Virus record (IMG/VR): IMGVR_UViG_3300039448_000011
Span: 1 to 51,441 of that record
DNA from: a virus
Strand: one strand, 5' to 3'
DNA length: 51,441 nt
Below are positions 8,901-16,636 of the stretch, in pieces. Under the pieces are notes generated by a model. It did no database searches. It was not told the origin of the DNA and saw nothing but the letters and a program-made list of their open reading frames with translations. The first letter of the stretch is position 1; each line of letters begins with the position of its first letter. A program made the position numbers and the translations under genes.

Positions 8901-11900
8901 ACTTCGATGGTGCTTGCTCGTGGCGCGTTGGAAATATCGGCATTTCCAGCCACTGCCGCACCCTCAGGAATAGGATGAAGCTCAAAGCCACCGCTCACCT
9001 CGACCAACTCATAGCCCGCGTGACTCTTTAAAGCCTTGCGGGCAGCACCTTTGCTTTTGTACGGATTGCCAGCGGTGTTGCGAATGATTGGCCTGTCAGG
9101 CTTGGCTTCGGGTGCTGCATCTTCAATTGCGTACTCCTCACGCAACGCTTTCCATGCTTGGCGGTTGACTCCTTCAGGAGAGTCGCTGTTCAGCTGATTG
9201 AATTCCTCAAAGCTCAGATTTGCTTGAGCCTCATCGACAAGCGTCTCGTATTCTTCGGAAAGTTTATCAAGCGCATCTTTATAGCCCGGCGATGATTTCT
9301 TTAGGCCGGACTTGGCGGCCATTTTCTTAAGGTAGGCTGTTTTGGTGGCGGTGAGAATTTCTGGAAGGCCAGAACGAGAAACCCCGGCATTGGCCGGGGT
9401 TTTTTCATTACTTTGACTTAATCCGCCTGACTTTATCCAGTCATCGACCTTTTCAACCAAGTGGTTTGTAAGATCAACAAATTCGTTATACCGCCAGTCG
9501 TGACGCTTTCCATAAGGGCCAACTATTTTATCCTTGCCTCGATCGGCGTCATTAATGTACATATTGGCGTCAGCGAAATCATCAAGGTCTTCCCAGCCAG
9601 AAACCTTGGCAGGGTCGATAGTGCCGGATTCCACATCGTTTAGAATTTCTTTCTTGGCCACTTCGATGCGACGGTCGATAATTCCTTGCAACTCAGGGTC
9701 ATTGAAATCCACCCCCTTTCCATTCGTATATTCATTTGCGGGGGAGGTTATCCGATCATCATCCGTTAAACCATTACCTGTTTTTTTATTTGCGCTGGCA
9801 ACGACCTTGCTAATTTTCGTTGTCGGCTCCTTGTATTCGGCTGGCTTCTCAGCTTTAACGATAGTTCCAAAATCATGCCAATTGCCATTAATCTTGGCCT
9901 CTTTTCTTGATTGGGATATACCCTCAATCACACCACCCTTAAAGAAAGTTTTTTGCTTTTCGCTTTTAACGGCCTTCGCATACTCGCCGCGCTCAAATCT
10001 CTGCTCTATCGGCTCGCCATTTACCACTTTGTAGTTGGAAAATGAATCATTCCCTTTTTGGCTTGGCTCTGCTGGAGCGCTAAGTAGATCCTCTTGCCCT
10101 TGAGAAGCGGCAACGTCAGCAGTACGGCCAGAGCCAGACAGTGCAAAACCTTCCACCTCGGCATCAGCCTTTGCTTTTTTTGCTGCTTTCTCTTCTGCCT
10201 TAACCTTTTCTTTTTCTTCAGACTGACGCTTAGCCTCCATTTTCCGAAGGTCGTCTTCAGTATAAGAGCTTAAGAGTTCTTCTTCGGGTTCTGGCTCTTT
10301 GCTTTCTGCTCTTGTCCACCCTGGATCTTCTCGACCGGCGGTTTCTTTTTCCAGCGCTCGTTTAGCTCCAGCGCTTTCAACACTTGTGGGTGTAACTTCT
10401 TGGCCATTTTTATGTGCCTCGGTAAATACAAATAATCTTAAGCTAAATTCAACCGGGTCGTCGCCAAACACTTGAGCGATTTTAGTCACTACAGGTTCAG
10501 GCAATCCAGCATCAAGCGCTTCTTTAATATCGTCAGCAAGTGCCATACCGACACCATCAATACCATCAACCGCCGAATAGCTCTCTTCAGTAAAGCGCGT
10601 TTCCATGCTTGAGGCAATCCGCTTAATTCGATTGGCGTAACGATTCGGCACAGGGTTGGATTCGGCAAAGCCAGCCTCTTGAGGTGATAGTTCGCCTCGC
10701 ATTACTTTTCTGAATTTCGTTATTTGCTCTCTTTCAGGTATGGCATCGGTGCGTGCGTAATCGTTTCGCTCGTCGGTAATGACATCAAGTGCATATTTTA
10801 CCGCTCTCGCTTCGATTGGCTTCAGAGGCTTAGCGTTAACAGCCTTATCAATCGCTCGCTTAAATCCTTTTACGGATATCCGCTTTACATTCTCCGGAGC
10901 TTCCTGAAACCATGCGGGGTTTTGTGACGGCAAAAAATCAAAATACTTTTTATCGGGATTGTTTTTTGCCATCGGGTCCAAAGGAATTGTGGACATGCCG
11001 CCTTTGTATTGGATTTCGCTACCCATCTTCTCAAGCCGCCCCCGGTGCCATGTTCGCAATAAGCGCCCGTCATCAAGTCCTTTTGGCATCTTGAGGTTTC
11101 GTATTGCATCACGGTCACTATCGTTAAGTGACTCTCCCTCGCGAACATCCATCGTAGGTGGCAGCTCAACAACCTCGGGCAGCTCTGGGGTTGGCTGCTG
11201 ATCAATGGTTATTTCTTCTGCGGGGATAAACCGAACATCGCCTTTTTCTGGTAAGTCGGGGACAACTACTGGCGATTGACCTTGCTGCTCAGTAAATGTC
11301 TGCTCAGTAACTTTCTTGGCATTCTGTGCAGCTTCCGTTGGCGGCATATAGTAAGGCGCATCAACGGTAGAAGGTATCGAACGCGAAGGGTCAGGCTCAA
11401 AATCTGAAACCTCTGGCCGTGCTGCTTCCATTTCACTAAAGGTGTCAGCGTCACGCTCCATCGTAACTTCAGCCCGTGGTATGCCTTCAATGTACTCACC
11501 AACCGCAATGTACTCAGCTGGGAATTGAGCTGATGGCTCAGGGCTTTGCGGGTCAGGCTCACCCATCTGGGTGACTTCGCGGTAAATCTTCAGCGCACGC
11601 TCATTGAATCGCTTGGCGGATTCAGTGTCGCCTTCATTGGCGAACTCTTCAGCCATTTCAAAATTACGCTTGGCTGCACGAAGACGAACGACTTCATCTT
11701 CAAATCCTTGTGACTCTGCAATATAGATATCGTCATCAATACCCTTGTACTGCTGGCGCTCGGCCTTGATCTGGGATACGGCATCGACTAGCGATAGCTT
11801 TGGTTGTTCTGGCTGTGCTGGTTGTTCCTGCGCCTGAGGATCAACACCTTGCTCCTCGGCCTGAATTTCGGGCTTCTCTACGGGTGAGCCTTTAAAGGCA

Positions 11901-12991
11901 GCGCCCATGCCACCGCCCATGACGCCACCCATGACGCCTTCGTTTAGGGCATTAGTAACAACGCCCTGCATTGGGTCTCTATTGGTATCAGCCTCTTCAT
12001 TAATCATCGCACGGTTAATGCCATGCTGCTCCATGCCGCCCTGAATGGTCTCGGTACCACCTTGCGCAACGGTTTGAGCCAGTGCGTTCTTGATTCGACT
12101 GCCGGAGCCTGCACCACGAATAATGCGGTCAATATAATGGCCGCCGATCGCATCAAGAGTGAGATTGGTAATAACAACGGCAGGGTCTGTCTGCACTGCT
12201 GTGCTCACGCGCTCGGCCAGTGTTTTTCTGGCCATCGATCTAATCTCTCCAACACTATAGCTTGGCTGATCAACGCTTAATGTGTGAAAGATTTCGCGAA
12301 ACGCCTCCGACTCATCCAACTCAGATGATGACAAATTCATCACTTCTTCTTGGGCCTGAAGGCCCATCTGGCCACCAGTAATGCCAGCGCCAGCAAGTGC
12401 TTGGCCGGTGGTACCTGCGCTAGCTCGAATTACATTGGCGGCATATTTCGCGGCAACATCAGGCGTCATACCCTTGCGCAATCCGGATTTAATAAGCGCC
12501 TTAGTTGCAACCTTGGCGCCTACTTTCGCCGCCGCACCGGTAAGACCAAAACCTGTAACGACCTGCCCGGTTAGCTGGCCAGCCATTTTGCTAATCTGAA
12601 GACCTACAGATTCAGGATCAGTCCACGCCTCGCCAAATTGAGTGTCGCCATTCTCATCATCCTGAAAGAACTGCTTACTCATGGCTTCTTGGCCAGACGG
12701 GCTCATTTGATCAATCTGGCCTTTCGACCAGTTATTAGTGGCCTGAGCTAAATCGCCAAATGTTTCCGATCCAGACAGCGTAGAAACAGTTTCCGCCATC
12801 CCTGCTGCGCTATCACCGACGCCAGACTGAAAGGCATCAACTGCATCACCACCAAAACCCTGCTCATTGCCTTGCTTCTGCTCTTCGGCATCAGCTGCGG
12901 TTTTGTTGTCTTGTATGTGACTGGTTAAAGGAGGGGCATTTCTACCAAGCTCAAACATCTGCTCAAGCGATACTTTATTCTCATTACTCAT
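2975..12991 (-). CDS. Giant ejected polyvalent protein, 3338 aa
   Basis: One unbroken frame covering a fifth of the window, last gene of the late operon, directly after ejection proteins. Rough layout: 1-380 Gly/Ala-rich with hydrophobic patches; 380-620 Pro/Glu-rich linker; about 940-1000 charged coil; 1000-1900 several unknown domains; 1900-2070 a methyltransferase fold with VLEPSAGNGLL (motif I) and MNPPFS (about 2001-2006, motif IV of N6-adenine enzymes); about 2190 FLHEVIGHGG, a metallopeptidase-like motif; 2310-2440 a GNAT domain (YRNSGIGTKALEMIIGYAD); 2450-3338 a long helical region with TPQFVVANLLRD, like the LPD-type domains of phage polyvalent proteins. By analogy with P1 DarB and T7 internal virion proteins it is probably packaged, injected with DNA, and protects it. 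The activities are inferred from motifs. Confidence 0.8.
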   Translation of the reverse strand: MSNENKVSLEQMFELGRNAPPLTSHIQDNKTAADAEEQKQGNEQGFGGDAVDAFQSGVGDSAAGMAETVSTLSGSETFGDLAQATNNWSKGQIDQMSPSGQEAMSKQFFQDDENGDTQFGEAWTDPESVGLQISKMAGQLTGQVVTGFGLTGAAAKVGAKVATKALIKSGLRKGMTPDVAAKYAANVIRASAGTTGQALAGAGITGGQMGLQAQEEVMNLSSSELDESEAFREIFHTLSVDQPSYSVGEIRSMARKTLAERVSTAVQTDPAVVITNLTLDAIGGHYIDRIIRGAGSGSRIKNALAQTVAQGGTETIQGGMEQHGINRAMINEEADTNRDPMQGVVTNALNEGVMGGVMGGGMGAAFKGSPVEKPEIQAEEQGVDPQAQEQPAQPEQPKLSLVDAVSQIKAERQQYKGIDDDIYIAESQGFEDEVVRLRAAKRNFEMAEEFANEGDTESAKRFNERALKIYREVTQMGEPDPQSPEPSAQFPAEYIAVGEYIEGIPRAEVTMERDADTFSEMEAARPEVSDFEPDPSRSIPSTVDAPYYMPPTEAAQNAKKVTEQTFTEQQGQSPVVVPDLPEKGDVRFIPAEEITIDQQPTPELPEVVELPPTMDVREGESLNDSDRDAIRNLKMPKGLDDGRLLRTWHRGRLEKMGSEIQYKGGMSTIPLDPMAKNNPDKKYFDFLPSQNPAWFQEAPENVKRISVKGFKRAIDKAVNAKPLKPIEARAVKYALDVITDERNDYARTDAIPEREQITKFRKVMRGELSPQEAGFAESNPVPNRYANRIKRIASSMETRFTEESYSAVDGIDGVGMALADDIKEALDAGLPEPVVTKIAQVFGDDPVEFSLRLFVFTEAHKNGQEVTPTSVESAGAKRALEKETAGREDPGWTRAESKEPEPEEELLSSYTEDDLRKMEAKRQSEEKEKVKAEEKAAKKAKADAEVEGFALSGSGRTADVAASQGQEDLLSAPAEPSQKGNDSFSNYKVVNGEPIEQRFERGEYAKAVKSEKQKTFFKGGVIEGISQSRKEAKINGNWHDFGTIVKAEKPAEYKEPTTKISKVVASANKKTGNGLTDDDRITSPANEYTNGKGVDFNDPELQGIIDRRIEVAKKEILNDVESGTIDPAKVSGWEDLDDFADANMYINDADRGKDKIVGPYGKRHDWRYNEFVDLTNHLVEKVDDWIKSGGLSQSNEKTPANAGVSRSGLPEILTATKTAYLKKMAAKSGLKKSSPGYKDALDKLSEEYETLVDEAQANLSFEEFNQLNSDSPEGVNRQAWKALREEYAIEDAAPEAKPDRPIIRNTAGNPYKSKGAARKALKSHAGYELVEVSGGFELHPIPEGAAVAGNADISNAPRASTIEVNDDFGPDAEPEVEAESDAEPTKPAQLPAHEGINSVMKRLSGGEAVTRAELSDTFEALVTDPDASKSELRKLTKADLEPMTTGHVFSDTKKDRLVNMAYDGLVQKYRFIGNSDVFISWTHGSDIAQMTRDHIDSLTDATIAEYARERKENIDAAIAERKKQIDGLKDPQTLEEFRDAIKLRGFESLSLEQRTQYDRLIAEKAMSDTPIEDVRKGFQSDEPVAMGEPEEGTHGKTGEIIFNVKVIDRLGKDKFKESAAMARSMSGGYWRGNFYFPSIEQANQFKNWMQGEDADLSEKSEERRQQKLERASDRMRDIAERLKSDADENLNADRNTNTLRRADMAAGAVARAETQKTLAKVMAEISEGGHPLLKNANQKVQIELLNSLANRLIYDADPELFESDRMSRRSWASGVTPEQMVQFAQLPMQTYYPDSAKDLAQKMESTKGFKQAANALRAQARSAKDGKPIIIPARVRDKVLEFVTKHGEKHTTHYDVAMNRKRLERMGIKNLPTLRAVLTEFIKLKKSAEGPKRKTKLADLEQALQRTLLGNRKAFNDFFPTPESTAVEIADLANIEDGMKVLEPSAGNGLLADEAKASGADVDTVELAGQLREILKEKGHKLIGDDFLELEPKAEYDRVLMNPPFSKDQDIDHVIHAYKHLKPGGRLVAIVSSMAGDRQNSKNKKFRELLDELGAEEQSLPEGAFKSSLNPTGVNTKVIVIDKPDGQALASLSKDVDEKIKSLSSQIQTGNASGIKRKNTASQVREWLKDMTGGMGSIEIVETSLDLPGKLKLELGTHFNQSEGVYDPKTGKTYIVAGNIIDKHHAKRVFLHEVIGHGGVISYLKANEKAGGKEYLAMLDEIYYRAGQPAIDKEISRYDFNYDNQEERRIAVLEYIAHLAEKGRKMGLVRRMIAALRDLIRRINPDIDWTDTDTLALIERGRRHLKKYGNEGKGAGKPLASVGKGGNAKNIDELRSEIEGVKGIKTISLYESRGKIKLDSIIVDKEYRNSGIGTKALEMIIGYADENSKIVALSPALKDDFQGTTSRSRLIGFYKRFGFIENKGRNKDFEISESMYRKPARGDSALMRLSDDLASDSSLSNDQKEALSKIGPKGPIESAAEKVRGVMDDWRLKVRQGLVDRYAGLMELDKQLLDGNITSEENITRSAWARAKMSNAASGAVSAMMNAGRIFMNGDGIVDVKKDSQGLMYTLNKLGSGAEVERFMGWIAGNRGEKLMAEGRENLFSQKDIDALKSLDGGNLKDGRERSKLYESVFKEFQQYRDDVLAIAEESGVITAENRDMWSNEFYVPFYRLDEDNTDTTGPRVMGGLSRQQAYKKLKGGTQNLNDLLQNTLMNFHHLVDASLKNMAAKQGVDNAVDLGVAEKTSEAARDKKQSTFILRNGEKEWYDIVDPMVYSSLTSLNHTGMNGYAMTAMRWFKRTFTNLTTSTPQFVVANLLRDSMSAVAVTDMSKNAVGNVTQGLKSFGLLDRNGYERARLMATGGAFSFGHVYGEDADSIRYQIDGQMRRAKVIKDPKQLLKLGLKPLKAGWDRWQDVNNSLENVNRAAAFKQSEDAGKGTLYSAFQARDLMDFSAHGAWPAIRFLIDVVPFLNARLQGLDKLYRSGVKPTTKVAAQMLGIGKIEASVNDKKAAARFTAVVGALSAATMALFLHNQDDEDYKKAPDWLKDSYWWFRIPGTDNVITIPKPFEVGAIATITERLLQQAVDDTATGKLFRERISHMLTGTFSFSPVPQMFQPVLDVYANKDSFTGRQIETMGQQRLSKGNRTKEDTTLAARGLSSISTGVFGDDSNYALSPVQMDYLIGGFLGQVGAWGVAIPDMVIGQLAESDKPAKYWTEYQPIRRFYRDAGRPTYTQDSELFYDSIRKADRLYADLKRYREEGDLSSQAEVMEENGDLIGMRKLMNKVNRRLQDIRNRIKAIEKNKDLSGEEKRRRIDLLKLRRNQLIEKVTPKLRAINAT
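9381..9405. terminator. Terminator-like hairpin inside the giant gene
   Basis: ACCCCGG CATTGG CCGGGGT followed on the plus strand by T6; on the coding (minus) strand the stem is followed by TTTCTC. It encodes EKTPANAGVS near residues 1196-1206, a peptide typical of a translated terminator. It may be the relic of an intergenic terminator at a gene fusion point. Rho-independent termination from an antisense transcript is also possible. Confidence 0.45.
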
Positions 12992-13010
12992 TAATATTTC
13001 CAGTAACTAA

Positions 13011-14558
13011 TCAGAAGGATGCTAGGCCAGCATTTTTATCCACGCTGGTGTTGGCTTCGATAGATAGGTTTGCCATTTCTTGAGAAATCTTCGCAGCCTC
13101 TTCGCCGGTTATTCCTGGGGTAGAGAGTCTCGCTTGAAGGAATTGCATTTCCTCCTGATAAATCTCCTGTTTGGATCTTTTACCCGGCCTTGGTGGTGCT
13201 GTCGGGGTATTCCGCTTTGTGATTTTTGCCTTTAATTCATCGGCCTGCTGCTGGAATTTATCTCGCGCATTGTTTGGATAAACAGGGTCCATAGCCTTGG
13301 CCTCCAGCTCAGCTATCTGTCGCTCCTCTTCAGTCTTTGGCTTTGGTGGTGCAGATTGCACGGGGGCAGGCTGAGCCTGCGCAGAACTCAATCCCGGATT
13401 TTGCGCATCGGTAGATAAGGGCTGCTCAATCACACCCTGACGCCCTGTTGAGCCAGCTACAAACGCGTTTAGCTCTCTTTTTGTTAAAGGGCCATAGTCG
13501 CCAGCTTGGCGTTTAAGGTTCTGCGCCTGCTCGATTTGATCTACAGTTGCGCCATACAGTGCGACGGCATTATCGTTGACGGCCTGTATGGCTTGAGAGC
13601 GTGCAGCATCGTCGAGGAAATCAGTACTCGTGGCAACTTTGTTTCGAGCCTTAAATAACTCACTGAGATTAATCACTTCATCCTTTTGGTCTTTATCGCT
13701 AGGCGCTGCAACGCCGCCAAGATAGTGAGATACCTTGCCAGTCTTCTTATCAATTGCGGCCACCACCTTTCGACCAGTGGCCTTGTCGTAAACTTCTTTT
13801 GTATCGTAACCATCAGCACCGGACTGTGGGGCTAGGCGCTTTGCTGTAACTCCATAATAAAGAGAGTCTATAAATGCTTTTGGATCGTCCGCAGCTTTTT
13901 CAGCAAGATAGGCGGCGTTAGCTTGGGTTAGTGTCACTTCGGCCAATTCTTGAATTTTTGCCTCATCTAGCGTGATAACAGAATCATTTGCGTCTGCTGT
14001 TCCGTTGCGGGTCATTGGGGCTTTGTAGATGCTACCGTCCGGATTGGTAACACTAAGCTCTAAAGCGACCCGCCCATCTTTTAATTGTCGAGCGCCGGTG
14101 ATTTCACGCTGCAAGCCATCTTTTTCCGCTCTCGCCGTCAGTTGATCCTTGAGAACAACATTGGCAGCACCAAGTAAATCTGGATTGCCCCAATCCCCAG
14201 AGTCTTGCGCCCGCTTGAATATAACGCCCGCATCAATCATATCGTCACGACGGTTCGGGTCGCGCATCTTCCCTATACCGAGTGGTGCAAACATCTCATA
14301 GAAATCATCACCAAGCTCAGTGCCATTCTCGTAATGCTGCCGAGCAACCACCTTGAATTTTTCCATCAACTCTTGCCGTTCGGCGCTTTTAATCTTCATG
14401 TCATTCACCCGACTGTTTTGATTAAAAAGCTTTTTGTCTTGCTCCAATTTAGCCGATTGCATTTCTCGATTGGCTTGACGATCCTTCATCCCTTCCGCCA
14501 AGGAGAAACCCTGCGCTGCGCCAGAAACAAAACTTGCCGTACTTAATCCACCACTCAT
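13011..14558 (-). CDS. Internal virion / ejection protein, 515 aa
   Basis: Hydrophilic, highly charged and helical: an N-terminal Gly/Ala segment (FVSGAAQGFSLAEGM), a coiled stretch (residues 25-75), a central Asp-rich domain, a Pro-rich linker near 395-415 (QPAPVQSAPPKPK) and a helical tail. This composition and its place between the small Gly-zipper gene and the giant polyvalent protein match podovirus ejection proteins that leave the capsid with the DNA. No enzymatic motif. Call is by position and composition. Confidence 0.6.
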   Translation of the reverse strand: MSGGLSTASFVSGAAQGFSLAEGMKDRQANREMQSAKLEQDKKLFNQNSRVNDMKIKSAERQELMEKFKVVARQHYENGTELGDDFYEMFAPLGIGKMRDPNRRDDMIDAGVIFKRAQDSGDWGNPDLLGAANVVLKDQLTARAEKDGLQREITGARQLKDGRVALELSVTNPDGSIYKAPMTRNGTADANDSVITLDEAKIQELAEVTLTQANAAYLAEKAADDPKAFIDSLYYGVTAKRLAPQSGADGYDTKEVYDKATGRKVVAAIDKKTGKVSHYLGGVAAPSDKDQKDEVINLSELFKARNKVATSTDFLDDAARSQAIQAVNDNAVALYGATVDQIEQAQNLKRQAGDYGPLTKRELNAFVAGSTGRQGVIEQPLSTDAQNPGLSSAQAQPAPVQSAPPKPKTEEERQIAELEAKAMDPVYPNNARDKFQQQADELKAKITKRNTPTAPPRPGKRSKQEIYQEEMQFLQARLSTPGITGEEAAKISQEMANLSIEANTSVDKNAGLASF

Positions 14559-14569
14559 AATAAATTCAC

Positions 14570-14830
14570 CTAAAAAAGTTCGTAAGCTAGATAACCAGCA
14601 CCAGCACCGATTAGCATTCCGGCAGGACCGCCGATTGCACCAGCCTGCATACCAGCCATCATGCCAACCCCTGCACCAGTACCTATGGCATTCGCTCGCC
14701 CGGCCTTTCTGGCTGACTCAATATTCTCGCCAGCTATTTCGCGTTCAGATTCGCGCTTGGCGGCTTCCTTCAGCCCAGCCCTTGCGCTGCTGTCAAAGTT
14801 CTTCTGAATATCAACCAATCCATAAGGCAT
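14570..14830 (-). CDS. Glycine-zipper ejection/membrane protein, 86 aa
   Basis: The N-terminal half is charged and helical; the C-terminal half (residues 48-86) is a glycine-zipper hydrophobic segment (GTGAGVGMMAGMQAGAIGG, then PAGMLIGAGAGYLAYELF). Such segments pack tightly in membranes. Together with the neighbours it probably forms part of the channel that podoviruses build across the envelope during DNA entry. Start ATG is eleven bases from the next gene's stop... the spacing and direction place it in the ejection module. Function inferred. Confidence 0.6.
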   Translation of the reverse strand: MPYGLVDIQKNFDSSARAGLKEAAKRESEREIAGENIESARKAGRANAIGTGAGVGMMAGMQAGAIGGPAGMLIGAGAGYLAYELF

Positions 14831-14832
14831 GG

Positions 14833-15363
14833 TTACGCACTCCTTCCTAGTCTTGTCCCGGCAAGCAAAGCGTTTTGCCTATCGGTTGCTGAATCTCGTG
14901 CTGAATTTGAGGCGTCAACAAGTGAGGCCGCCATCTCTCGGCGGTTATCTTTATTTCTGTCTGCCCTTTGCGCCGTAGTGTCCTTCAACCCCAATCCGGA
15001 GCGACGAGCATTCTCTGCGGCGCTAGAAGTCTGAAAGCCGCTCTTTATGCCAGACTCGGCCTGATCGACGGCATTCTGTGTGTATTTATCACTCCTAACC
15101 TCGTCGCTATAATTAAGGATATATTCCATATCGTTCGCGACAAAATTATCCCAATCAGCACGAATTAAATCCGCTGAAGCTTGGTCTGCGCTATTGGTTG
15201 ATATTTTCCCATCCTCGGATTGATAGGTCAGATTAGCTGGATTGGCCGAATTGGTTGGATTGGCTGAATTAGCTTCCGCTTCCGCCGCAGTATCAGTCGC
15301 CTTCTTTATAGCGTTATTTATTCCACTCTTAATTCCAAAGTTTTTCCCAGGCATCATTAGCAT
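14833..15363 (-). CDS. Internal virion protein, 176 aa
   Basis: N terminus FGIKSGINNAIKKATD, then an Ala/Asn/Ser-rich stretch with the repeated tripeptides NSANPTNSANPANL at about residues 32-46, then a long hydrophilic helical domain ending GLKDTTAQRADRNKDNRREM and a Ala/Arg tail. Similar small, low-complexity proteins precede the large ejection proteins in epsilon15/P22-like phages. No catalytic motif. The AN-P repeat region is a likely place for slippage variation. Confidence 0.55.
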   Translation of the reverse strand: MLMMPGKNFGIKSGINNAIKKATDTAAEAEANSANPTNSANPANLTYQSEDGKISTNSADQASADLIRADWDNFVANDMEYILNYSDEVRSDKYTQNAVDQAESGIKSGFQTSSAAENARRSGLGLKDTTAQRADRNKDNRREMAASLVDASNSARDSATDRQNALLAGTRLGRSA

Positions 15364-15365
15364 GA

Positions 15366-16064
15366 CTAATCCTCAGTTCCGTTTGGTTTTTTGCTTGCAT
15401 AAGAAAGTCCAAAACCTGCAGCAGTGCCTGCAGCTTCACTCATTGCTGCATCGCTATTAAATTCAGAATAGGAGTCACTAATACTTTCTTGGTTTGATAT
15501 GCCTGCAATATCATTAAGCCCAATAACGGCTTCTGTTTTTTCACCGAGCGCCATTTTTACACGATTGCTTTTTCCGCCAAGATAAGCAGTATCAGCAGAA
15601 AACTCAGCCTCCCCCTTTCCTCGGCCAATAGAATCACCAGACGTTGTGCTTAGCTTTGTCCTTACCGCACCAGCAGCTCCAGAACTTGGATCAACACCGC
15701 GAGTGCGCAAGCTCTCATCAACATTACCTGAAGCAACCCCTCTGCCAGCAATTTCCTTTCGTCCGACCTTTGCCTTCGCATAATCTCGATACCCCTTAGT
15801 TCCAAGGCGCTCAATTCGACTTTCATACTCACTTTTCACGCCATCCATTTTTCGCGCAAAGTCGTATTCTTTAATTGCGACCTCGGCAGCCGCTTTGCTT
15901 GAGTCTGCCTCTTTGGGTTTTTCTTCTTTTCTATTAAAAAGCTTATCTCCAACGCCGGTCGTACCTCCAATCAAGCCGCCAGTGGCAATGTTTGTAAGCC
16001 CCTCGCTGGTTGTTGGGTCGATATTACTCAACCCTTCAGAGACTTTATTTTTAACCTTTGACAT
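15366..16064 (-). CDS. Internal virion protein, 232 aa
   Basis: Starts MSKVKNKVSEGLSNID, has a Gly/Thr-rich patch (ATGGLIGGTTGVGD, residues 27-40), a charged helical middle and a Gly/Ala/Ser-rich C terminus (AAGTAAGFGLSYAS). Overlaps the upstream gene by 14 bases and is followed after one base by the next gene, a tight module. I assign it to the ejection/internal virion set by composition and position; no family certainty. Confidence 0.55.
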   Translation of the reverse strand: MSKVKNKVSEGLSNIDPTTSEGLTNIATGGLIGGTTGVGDKLFNRKEEKPKEADSSKAAAEVAIKEYDFARKMDGVKSEYESRIERLGTKGYRDYAKAKVGRKEIAGRGVASGNVDESLRTRGVDPSSGAAGAVRTKLSTTSGDSIGRGKGEAEFSADTAYLGGKSNRVKMALGEKTEAVIGLNDIAGISNQESISDSYSEFNSDAAMSEAAGTAAGFGLSYASKKPNGTED

Positions 16065-16530
16065 TCAATAATCTCCCAACAGTTGCACCAACCAGCCACA
16101 TATCTTCAAATTTCTTATTGATGAGCTTTGCCTCTCGCTCAATACCTTCATCAATCATTCCTGACTTTTTCGCAAAGTGATAAACCTCAGGAAAGCACTT
16201 GGGTATTCTTGCTTGCAGCTTGTGAACTTTTGGGAGGTGCTTATCAATAAGTGCAACCAATTGATTTTGTGCTTTGTATTTATGGAATCGATACTCTGGA
16301 AGAATGTGAACATGGACATCAATCGTCGTGCCAGTAATCGCGGTTAGCCACCAGGCACCAATCAATTCACCATCAAAAAATATTCCAACAAAAAGGTCGT
16401 CATCGCCTTCATAGATTGATTCCTCGGTGACGCCATCCTCGGCTATTCTCGGAAAAATATCGGGATGTATAAATATTTTTTTAGCCATGTCGAATGGGAT
16501 GAACTTGCTGGTCATATCCGCTTCTTGCAT
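16051..16530 (-). CDS. GNAT-fold-like virion assembly protein (P22 gp14 / DUF2824 type)
   Basis: About 159 residues. Strands GIFFDGELIGAWWL and TIDVHVHILPEYR followed by a helix (KAQNQLVALIDKHL) and LQARIPKCFPEVYHFAKKSG resemble an acetyltransferase fold of the kind found in DUF2824 phage proteins such as P22 gp14. In P22 that protein is needed for infectious particles. A start at 16515 (MTSKFIPFD) is nearly as good as 16530. It directly follows a strong terminator, so it depends on read-through or its own promoter. Confidence 0.6.
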   Translation of the reverse strand: MQEADMTSKFIPFDMAKKIFIHPDIFPRIAEDGVTEESIYEGDDDLFVGIFFDGELIGAWWLTAITGTTIDVHVHILPEYRFHKYKAQNQLVALIDKHLPKVHKLQARIPKCFPEVYHFAKKSGMIDEGIEREAKLINKKFEDMWLVGATVGRLLNVKG

Positions 16531-16541
16531 ATAAACCCCAT

Positions 16542-16572
16542 AAAAAAACCCGATGCAGTTACCTGCACCGGG
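16542..16572 (-). terminator. Rho-independent terminator after the FN3 tail gene
   Basis: On the minus strand CCCGGTGCAG GTAA CTGCATCGGG followed by T7. A ten-base stem with one mismatch and a T run: a strong intrinsic terminator between late genes. Its presence inside the operon implies antitermination or partial read-through that lowers downstream expression. Confidence 0.8.
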
Positions 16573-16636
16573 CCATTGTGAATATAGAAATACCAGTATG
16601 GAAAAATCTACCCTTTGCTGCGCATAAAGTAAAGGG

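Noticed and set aside
2975-12991. Giant ORF as an assembly or frameshift artefact
   Set aside because: The frame is continuous with recognisable motifs in order and sits where polyvalent ejection proteins are expected.
14205-14546. Plus-strand frames opposite the late genes, such as the 113-codon one here
   Set aside because: They are antisense shadows of long genes with clear protein features on the minus strand, without ribosome sites.
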